33,064 bases of DNA from Candidatus Nomurabacteria bacterium (GTDB taxonomy: Bacteria > Patescibacteriota > Minisyncoccia > Phycocordibacterales > UBA9973): contig JANYAX010000028.1 in the NCBI GenBank assembly GCA_025361085.1, positions 1 through 33,064 of the forward strand. The letters are read 5' to 3'. Of this stretch, positions 26,677-33,064 are shown piece by piece. The notes under the pieces were generated by a model. The model was not told the DNA's origin and ran no database searches. It saw only the letters and a list, made by a program, of their open reading frames with translations. How positions within the stretch are numbered: position 1 is the stretch's first letter; each line of letters opens with the position of its first letter. Position numbers and translations under genes: made by a program.

Positions 26677-26770
26677 ATTGCTAGCATACCTAAAAAGAGG
26701 TATTATTTCAATACAACTTAATAAGAGTAGCCTAAACCTTTATTTTATAAAGGTATGGTTAATAAACAGT

Positions 26771-26872
26771 CCTGACAGACATAAAGAACCCATCATATGG
26801 GGTTGTCTGTCAGGCCATGCAGGAAACTGCATGAGAGATCTCGGTCTCTACCTATGTGGTGGGCTTTTTGTT
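26771..26872 (+). ncRNA. Candidate structured RNA / leader with terminator
   Basis: CCTGACAGAC...GTCTGTCAGG (10 bp), CATGCAG-GAAA-CTGCATG (7 bp, GNRA loop), AGAGA/TCTCT, then CTACC-TATGT-GGTGG-GCTTTTTG. Confidence 0.55.
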
Positions 26873-26911
26873 TTTCTATTACATAGATAATTTATTAAAT
26901 AAATTATCTTT

Positions 26912-27967
26912 ATGAATAAAATAAAACTATTTGGAATAATTATTATAAGTTTGATTGTAATATTTCCATCAGTAATAAAAGCTACTTCTGGTGCTTGCTC
27001 TTCTCATGGTGGAGTTAATTGTTCAGCAGGAATGGGCAACTTGGGAGCAAATGCTATTTGTAATGATGGCTTCGAAAGTTCTACCAGCTACTACGATACA
27101 AAAGAGTGTACTGGTAATTTTTCTACATGTAGTGAACCAATAAAAGGATCTTGTTCTGATAATTCAGATATTGTGCGTCATTGTGGAACTCCTAGTCAAT
27201 ATACATATGAAATGTATGATATTTGCAGGAATGATTGTCAGAATCAAATAAATCAATATCAATCACAGTTACAAACATATAATAATTGTATTTCTAATAC
27301 AAACCAAAATTACACTTCAAATACCACAACAATAGATAAGGACACATATGTAAATCAAAAAATGCAAGAATACTGTGTTGGAAAATATGGCAATAGTGTG
27401 AAATATAATTCGACAAAAATTGTATGCGAATGTATCGATGGATATTTTATGAATTCAAATATGCAATGTATGCTCAAAGAACAAGTATATCAAGAGCGTT
27501 GTGTTGAGCGTGATGGTTTAAATTCTAAATACGACCCAACGACAAATAACTGTAAATGTAATGATGGCTATGTTATTGGAAATACCGAAGATAGTAAATG
27601 CGAAACATTAGATCAATTTTGCACAGATCATTACGGATTGAATGTGCATGTCGAGGATAATAAATGTACATGCAATAGTGGCTATACTTTAAATATAAGT
27701 AATTCTATATGTGAAATACAAAAAACCCCAATCAAACAAACAAAATCTGACAACAAAAAGACAGCAAAAGAAAAAGACACAGTTGATAGTCCAAAGTTAA
27801 ATGACATCTTAGTAAAAACTCCTACAACTACCATAACTAATTATCCATACGAATCGGTGTTTAACACTCCCACAACAACTACTCCAGTTTCCATAAATGT
27901 TTCACCCCAAAAACATAAAAATGTATTTCGCAAAATGTTTGATTTTATTAAAAATATATTTAATTAA
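26912..27967 (+). CDS. Secreted Cys-rich protein with three EGF-like/C-x-C repeats and N-terminal CSSHGGV motif
   Basis: Signal peptide; GACSSHGGVNC; three repeats of the form C-x3-G-..-C-x-C-x2-GY-..-C; Thr/Pro-rich linker. Confidence 0.75.
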   Translation: MNKIKLFGIIIISLIVIFPSVIKATSGACSSHGGVNCSAGMGNLGANAICNDGFESSTSYYDTKECTGNFSTCSEPIKGSCSDNSDIVRHCGTPSQYTYEMYDICRNDCQNQINQYQSQLQTYNNCISNTNQNYTSNTTTIDKDTYVNQKMQEYCVGKYGNSVKYNSTKIVCECIDGYFMNSNMQCMLKEQVYQERCVERDGLNSKYDPTTNNCKCNDGYVIGNTEDSKCETLDQFCTDHYGLNVHVEDNKCTCNSGYTLNISNSICEIQKTPIKQTKSDNKKTAKEKDTVDSPKLNDILVKTPTTTITNYPYESVFNTPTTTTPVSINVSPQKHKNVFRKMFDFIKNIFN

Positions 27968-27968
27968 T

Positions 27969-28220
27969 ATGAAAAAACTAATCATGGAGATATTAAAAAA
28001 ATTAAATGAATGGAAATTTATTTTACTAGTAATATTTATTGTCGTTGGATGTTTTTATTGGTATGAACTAAGACCATCTATTATTTATTCAAGATGTAAT
28101 AATGAAGCCATAAAAGAAACAGATGAAATATTGGGGTCATATGAATATTCTGGTGCGGGTAGAGATTTATATAATATAAAATATTCAGTGTGTTTAAGAT
28201 CTAAAGGAGTTAATAACTAA
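27969..28220 (+). CDS. Small single-TM protein
   Basis: MKKLIMEILKKLNEWKFILLVIFIVVGCFYWYELRPSIIYSRCNNEAIKE...; start trimmed to ATG after the preceding stop. Confidence 0.6.
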   Translation: MKKLIMEILKKLNEWKFILLVIFIVVGCFYWYELRPSIIYSRCNNEAIKETDEILGSYEYSGAGRDLYNIKYSVCLRSKGVNN

Positions 28221-28288
28221 ATTAAAGAAAGAATCTACATAATTAATTATGGTATATTATTAACAATGAACAAAAAATAATCAATATT

Positions 28289-28984
28289 ATGAACACATCA
28301 GAAAAAATACAAACTAGTTTGTCCGTACTACTTACTACCTTGGCTTTCCCCATAATGTTTTTAAATCTAGCTGGTGGAATTATTTCAGGTATTTGGTTAA
28401 TTATTATAGGTAAATTAAGTCTTGTTATTTTCTCCCTTCTTCTTACATTTATTGCTACGAAGGTTCTCGGCCTTATACTTGCACCCACATTACTTTTAAT
28501 GCACCCAGTTGCTAAGGCTCTAGAGAATAAAAAATATACAAAAGTTTATATATTATCAGCATTAGCTAATTTTTGGGATTATTTAGTAATGACAGTTTGG
28601 TGTGTAGGAAGTTTTATTTATATTGTTAATTATACAAATAGTGGTTCTATATGGCCCTATCTACTTTTAGGTTATTGTGTCGCTACAGTACCATGGACTT
28701 ATATAGCTTCCCATGAAGATTCAAATGAAGTTAACGCATCAACAATAGGGACTTTTTTTGTTTGTCTTGGAACCATAGCAATGATGATGATTGCGATTTT
28801 TTCTAAAACCCCAAATCTTGGTTCAATGTTAATAGTATTCATCATTGCAATGCTTGTTGCATGGATAATGCAAGTGATTTTATTAATATCAAATATAAAG
28901 TCTACTGAAGTACGAAACGATAATAACATAGAAGAAAGTGAGGGTGCACCAGAAGATAGTTATTCATTATTTTCTGATAATTAA
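28289..28984 (+). CDS. Hypothetical polytopic membrane protein
   Basis: 231-aa ORF with about six hydrophobic segments. Confidence 0.65.
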   Translation: MNTSEKIQTSLSVLLTTLAFPIMFLNLAGGIISGIWLIIIGKLSLVIFSLLLTFIATKVLGLILAPTLLLMHPVAKALENKKYTKVYILSALANFWDYLVMTVWCVGSFIYIVNYTNSGSIWPYLLLGYCVATVPWTYIASHEDSNEVNASTIGTFFVCLGTIAMMMIAIFSKTPNLGSMLIVFIIAMLVAWIMQVILLISNIKSTEVRNDNNIEESEGAPEDSYSLFSDN

Positions 28985-29069
28985 AATAAACTATGTACTG
29001 AACCTATTCTTTACATAGAAATCAAAATATTATCAGCACAACCAATTTATCAAAGAATAATAAACGATT

Positions 29070-29294
29070 ATGAAAATAAAATTCAATCAGCCAACGAAAA
29101 TAAAAGCGATACAGTTTCTAGGAAGTCTGTTTCAGGGGAAGAAAAAGGAAGTACAAAAGGAGGAAAAGAAAATAATCAACTTAATAGATATCAAGAAGTT
29201 TCTACAGGGCAGGAAATGGGAGGAACTAACAGAGAAGGAACAAATAGAAATCTCCCAGAAAATAGCCGACCTAATATCGAAGGAAAGTGACTAA
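29070..29294 (+). CDS. Hypothetical small Lys-rich protein
   Basis: 74-aa ORF in a same-strand gene cluster. Confidence 0.5.
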   Translation: MKIKFNQPTKIKAIQFLGSLFQGKKKEVQKEEKKIINLIDIKKFLQGRKWEELTEKEQIEISQKIADLISKESD

Positions 29295-29310
29295 ATTATT
29301 AATATAAACT

Positions 29311-29445
29311 ATGAAAATAATTATTTTTTTAATAATTTGGGTAGGGTTAATGCTTATCTTCTCAGATAAGGTTATTCCTAATATTACTAGTGATAATGAT
29401 AAATCTTGTTACCAAAATGGACACCCACTTTGGACAGATTGTTAA
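29311..29445 (+). CDS. 44-aa membrane-anchored small protein (not in ORF track)
   Basis: MKIIIFLIIWVGLMLIFSDKVIPNITSDNDKSCYQNGHPLWTDC*; precedes the next ORF by 4 nt. Confidence 0.5.
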   Translation: MKIIIFLIIWVGLMLIFSDKVIPNITSDNDKSCYQNGHPLWTDC

Positions 29446-29449
29446 ATAT

Positions 29450-30076
29450 ATGAGCGAAAATAAATCAGAAAAATTAATTTGTAAAGACTTTAAACCAATT
29501 ATAGAAAAAGCTATAAAAGAACTAAAAGATGGTGAAAATCGTTTTGTTATTTCTGATTCTTTAGTAAAGTATCCTTTTATTAGTGAATTTCCTAATCCAG
29601 ATTTTTCTGAAAGAGTATCTTCTGATTATGGAGTACCATCAAACAATAAAGAAATTGAAGCAGATTATTTTGAAGAAGTAAGATTGTTAAAACAATTAAT
29701 AAAAGAAGCAGATATTCAAATAAATCTTTCAAATTGGCAAATATCAGGAAATAAAAGTGGAGAAGATATGTGGAAAGAATTAAATATTCAAGCATACTCT
29801 ATTCAGTTGTGGGATTGGTATGCAATTCCATTACGATATAAAAATAATGCCATATATATTATATGGCCACCACAAGATGTATATCAAGGAACACCAATTA
29901 TACATAGCTATCCTATTGATTTTTTTCTAAAAATTCTTTCTGGAGTTTTAGAAAAACAGACAGAAGATCATATAAAAACATTAAAAATGTTAAATCTTTG
30001 GAAAAATTTTGGAATGATAGTTCTTACAATTTTTATAATTTTTGTTTTAACTAAATTATTAATAATAATGAATTAA
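29450..30076 (+). CDS. Hypothetical protein with C-terminal TM
   Basis: Trimmed start MSENKSEKLICKDF; C-terminal FGMIVLTIFIIFVLTKLLIIMN. Confidence 0.6.
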   Translation: MSENKSEKLICKDFKPIIEKAIKELKDGENRFVISDSLVKYPFISEFPNPDFSERVSSDYGVPSNNKEIEADYFEEVRLLKQLIKEADIQINLSNWQISGNKSGEDMWKELNIQAYSIQLWDWYAIPLRYKNNAIYIIWPPQDVYQGTPIIHSYPIDFFLKILSGVLEKQTEDHIKTLKMLNLWKNFGMIVLTIFIIFVLTKLLIIMN

Positions 30077-30093
30077 AGAAATAAAAGATATAT

Positions 30094-30252
30094 ATGAAAA
30101 AGAAAACTACAACAATGTCACAGGAAGAAGAGAAACTACGCTACCAAGAGGCGGTGAGAATGGTTCAATTTCTAGTGAAAATAGGTCAGATAAAGAAAAT
30201 GCCATCAGAAGCGGAAATGAAGGCGTATTGGGAGAAACTAAAGAAGTACTAA
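30094..30252 (+). CDS. Small protein, tandem copy 1 (52 aa)
   Basis: MKKKTTTMSQEEEKLRYQEAVRMVQFLVKIGQIKKMPSEAEMKAYWEKLKKY*; paralog of the next ORF. Confidence 0.65.
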   Translation: MKKKTTTMSQEEEKLRYQEAVRMVQFLVKIGQIKKMPSEAEMKAYWEKLKKY

Positions 30253-30261
30253 AAGATATAT

Positions 30262-30417
30262 ATGCAAAAGAAAACTACAACAAACAAACAGGTGCCAGAC
30301 ATAATGAATTACCAGTTCGCAGTGAATCTAGTAAAGCACTTAGTGAAAATAGGTCAGATAAAGAAAATGCCATCAGAGGAGGAAATGAAGGCGTATTGGG
30401 AGAAGATTAATAAATAA
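30262..30417 (+). CDS. Small protein, tandem copy 2 (51 aa)
   Basis: MQKKTTTNKQVPDIMNYQFAVNLVKHLVKIGQIKKMPSEEEMKAYWEKINK*; shares LVKIGQIKKMPSExEMKAYWEK with copy 1. Confidence 0.65.
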   Translation: MQKKTTTNKQVPDIMNYQFAVNLVKHLVKIGQIKKMPSEEEMKAYWEKINK

Positions 30418-30507
30418 AATTATCTATACTTTTATTTATTAAATTATCTTTTGATTAATTGATTTAATCAATCATTTTATGATGCAAATAAGTGATATAA
30501 TTTAAGT

Positions 30508-30861
30508 ATGAATAATAAACGTGGTGGTAAAAGAATAGGAGCAGGAAGAAAGAAAGGATTAGCCTCGATTAGTGCTGAAAAGGCTAGAGAATACACCGTA
30601 AAACGTATAGCTGAGGAACTAGAACCTCTTTTAACGGGTCAAATTGAGCTTGCAAAGGGTTTATATACGGAAATTGAAGATGAACAAGAAGGTATCAAGA
30701 AGGTATACCAGAAAGCGCCAGATTACCGTGTAGGGGCATTCCTTTTAAATCAACTAATAGGTAAGGCAAAAGAGACTTCTGATATCAATATTGAAGGTAG
30801 TTTTTCGTTGAGTAAATTAGCTCAAATGAGGGAAGAGTCAAGAAAACAAGAATCTACTTAA
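30508..30861 (+). CDS. Hypothetical protein with N-terminal GGKRIGAGRKKG motif (terminase-small-subunit-like or DNA-binding)
   Basis: MNNKRGGKRIGAGRKKG N-terminus, as often seen on phage/mobile-element proteins. Confidence 0.5.
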   Translation: MNNKRGGKRIGAGRKKGLASISAEKAREYTVKRIAEELEPLLTGQIELAKGLYTEIEDEQEGIKKVYQKAPDYRVGAFLLNQLIGKAKETSDINIEGSFSLSKLAQMREESRKQEST

Positions 30862-30965
30862 ACTAATATAGTATTTAAGGGTGTGGGGTTAAATCATTAA
30901 TTTTACAGATCCAATTTGATAAATTTGGTATGTAAATAGGTACTAAAGAATTTATAAGTTCCGTT

Positions 30966-32522
30966 CTAACATCTTCTAGTACGGCGCACCAAGATAGTAC
31001 AAATAGGTTTAGCGGGGGTTAATGTATGGGTGTGCCGTAGGCACGCCCACGCTGTTTGTGTTTGGTTTGCAACGGAATTTGAAAAATCGGGCGCGCTAGC
31101 GCGCACTAATCTTTCGCCGAGGAGGAGGTTCGAGCCAAAGACTTTTTTGGCAGCAACCTTTTTATTCAAAAGGTTGCAATCCAGTGCAATTTTTTCCATA
31201 TTTTGAGCCTCTTTTATCCATTCTCGCATCGGTTCGAGCCAATGTTTTTGTTTTTGTTGATTAAGAGATATTTCTTCCTCGAGCGACTTCTTTTCAGATA
31301 ATAAAATCGCTTTTTGAGTTCTGTAAGTTTCTTTATCAATATCTTGTTCTAAATATCCTTCTAGAAGTCGCTCAAGCTTTGCAGAAATATCTTTTATACT
31401 TTTTTGATTCTTTTCAACAAAAACAGAAACAGATTGGGCGGATTTATTTTCATCTTCATTGAGTCTCGTGTTTAAATAATCCGCCCAATCTTGTGGCATA
31501 GAAACTTTTTTGAGAAGTGATGAAATTTGCTCGTCCAAGACCTCTTGGCGAATGCAGGATTCGGGACATTTCATATCTCGTCTTTTCTTGGAACAATGAT
31601 AATAAGTATAGTAATGTTCTTTACCACTAATTTGTCTTTTAATCCTGTATTCGCCAGTTATCATCATTCCACAAGTAGCACAACTTAGGAGCCCGCAAAA
31701 TACTTGTGGTTCATTTTTATGAATCAGTCTTGGACGACCTCTCTCTTTCATCACTTCTTGAACTCGATCAAAAAGTTTCTTATCCACAATTGGTTCAAAC
31801 TTTCCTTCATATATTTCTCCAGCGTAGCGGAAATGTCCGTAATAGAATGGATTGGAGAGGATAAAAGTGGCTCGTGTTCTGTGTATTTTCTTTCCGTGTT
31901 TTGTCAAAAGATTATGTTTCGCCAAAAACATACCAATAGTATCAAGCGTTTGATTCCCTTGTGCATACATCTCAAACGCTTGGCGAACAACAGGCGCGGA
32001 CTTGGTATCTATTACAATCGTTTTCGTTCGACTATCATTTATATATCCTACAGGTGAAAGTCCTGGGTATTCTCCGCGCCTAACTTTTTGGCGTAAACCT
32101 CTTTTGGTATTTTCGGAAAGAGAATCCACATAATATTTACTTTGTCCGAAAGCCATATTGAGCATAAATTTACCCTGTGAAGTAGAATCACACCAAAATG
32201 TTGGGAATTTTAGGCTCGCAAGTTTCCCAATGTCGAGGAGATAAATAATCTTACCGCCATCAATACTATTTCTTGCAAGACGATCCGGATGCCAAGAGAG
32301 AACAGAATCTGCATCGCCATTTTCTATACACTTCATCATCTCATTGAAAATAGGTCTGCCTGGAATTTTTGCAGATTGTTTTTCAATGAACTCTTTGGCG
32401 ATGTAGAGATTTTCTCTCTTGGCATAGTCTCGTAATTCTTGCAATTGTGCCTCAATACTAAGCACCTGCTTATCCTCGACATCTGTGGACTTGCGAGCAT
32501 ACAAAAAGAATTTTTGTGACAT
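30966..32522 (-). CDS. Large serine recombinase, LSR2
   Basis: FFLYARKSTDVEDKQVLSIEAQLQEL, WHPDRLARNSIDGG, zinc ribbon CATCGMMITGEYRIKRQ. Confidence 0.93.
   Translation of the reverse strand: MSQKFFLYARKSTDVEDKQVLSIEAQLQELRDYAKRENLYIAKEFIEKQSAKIPGRPIFNEMMKCIENGDADSVLSWHPDRLARNSIDGGKIIYLLDIGKLASLKFPTFWCDSTSQGKFMLNMAFGQSKYYVDSLSENTKRGLRQKVRRGEYPGLSPVGYINDSRTKTIVIDTKSAPVVRQAFEMYAQGNQTLDTIGMFLAKHNLLTKHGKKIHRTRATFILSNPFYYGHFRYAGEIYEGKFEPIVDKKLFDRVQEVMKERGRPRLIHKNEPQVFCGLLSCATCGMMITGEYRIKRQISGKEHYYTYYHCSKKRRDMKCPESCIRQEVLDEQISSLLKKVSMPQDWADYLNTRLNEDENKSAQSVSVFVEKNQKSIKDISAKLERLLEGYLEQDIDKETYRTQKAILLSEKKSLEEEISLNQQKQKHWLEPMREWIKEAQNMEKIALDCNLLNKKVAAKKVFGSNLLLGERLVRASAPDFSNSVANQTQTAWACLRHTHTLTPAKPICTILVRRTRRC
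30987..31133 (+). repeat. Left arm of 147-bp inverted repeat flanking LSR2
   Basis: caccaagatagtacaaatagg...ggaggaggttcga; matches reverse complement of 32701-32847 with about 2 mismatches. Confidence 0.95.
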
Positions 32523-32532
32523 ATATTTTAAA

Positions 32533-32629
32533 AGCAGAAATGGATATTCTAGTGTTGAAACCTTAACGCAAAGTTAAGATAGCTAGAATATCCATTTCTG
32601 CTAACTTTGCTAATAATTTGGTTTCAACA
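32533..32629. repeat. Crossing inverted repeats upstream of LSR2
   Basis: AGCAGAAATGGATATTCTAG/CTAGAATATCCATTTCTGCT (20 bp perfect) interleaved with TGTTGAAACC/GGTTTCAACA and GCAAAGTTA/TAACTTTGC. Confidence 0.9.
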
Positions 32630-32700
32630 ATTCAAGTATATCACTTTTAAAATAATCACAAAATTCTTTTTGTATAAATTAGTAAAAATTGCATTGGATT

Positions 32701-32847
32701 TCGAACCTCCTCCTCGGCGAAAGATTAGTGCGCGCTAGCGCGCCGGATTTTTCAAATTCCGTTGCAAACCAAACACAAACAGCGTGGGCGTGCCTACGGC
32801 ACGCCCATACATTAACCCCCGCTAAACCTATTTGTACTATCTTGGTG
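32701..32847 (-). repeat. Right arm of 147-bp inverted repeat flanking LSR2
   Basis: tcgaacctcctcctcggcg...actatcttggtg. Confidence 0.95.
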
Positions 32848-33064
32848 TGGTTATATGACTCCGTTCGAACCTATTTCCAAAAGAATGAAAGCTAATCTTA
32901 CGCTCGGCTTCTGTCTTTTCTTTAATATTCCTACTACGCTCTACTAATGTATCAATTCTCTAAACTGCGGACTTCGGTTTTGCGAAACTAATTTGCGGGA
33001 AGGGATTCGCAAAACCTCGACTTATTTCCATTTTGCCTTGAATTCTCTTTTGCCGTGCAGGAAG

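Noticed and set aside
26771-26833. Small SRP RNA (4.5S)
   Set aside because: GUCAGG and GGAA-like strings occur but the conserved domain IV loop arrangement is absent.
26678-26890. 70-aa plus-strand ORF
   Set aside because: Spans the multi-hairpin RNA candidate and has no protein-like features.
30228-30410. 60-aa ORF MGETKEVLKDIYAKENYNK...
   Set aside because: Out of frame with the duplicated 51-52 aa ORFs that better explain the repeat.
32689-32895. Independent 68-aa gene
   Set aside because: Better explained as the mirror copy of the LSR2 C-terminal coding end within the inverted repeat.

Overview
AT-rich bacterial chromosome segment. Gene content, small ORFs and divergent 16S features suggest a Patescibacteria/CPR (Parcubacteria-like) genome; this is inference and no search was run. 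The left 21.5 kb is mostly housekeeping: a 3'-truncated 16S rRNA gene (minus), tRNA-Lys, obg, MYG1-family, DedA, YqeY, DnaQ-like exonuclease, rmuC, tRNA-Gln, AI-2E permease, HI0933 flavoprotein, dnaX, dus, ftsQ-like, serS, dprA, topA, rel, parB and tRNA-Tyr. The right 11.5 kb is an accessory region starting exactly at the 3' end of tRNA-Tyr: a large serine recombinase, a CHC2/Toprim primase-ATPase, small hypotheticals, a structured-RNA candidate, Cys-rich secreted and membrane proteins, tandem small ORFs missed by the ORF track, and a second large serine recombinase inside a 147-bp near-perfect inverted repeat. Most interesting signals: (1) a small structured element found just downstream of two different tRNA genes (Lys and Gln), bounded by direct repeats of the tRNA 3' end, with a shared core and an arm complementary to the host tRNA; (2) an 18-bp palindromic family apparently inserted in frame in four unrelated genes as (L/F)PA(Q/H/C)xG-like hexapeptides; (3) a compensatory change in the 16S 530-loop pseudoknot; (4) the inverted-repeat recombinase module with two alternative C-terminal tails. 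Coordinates were read by hand and may be off by 1-2 nt.
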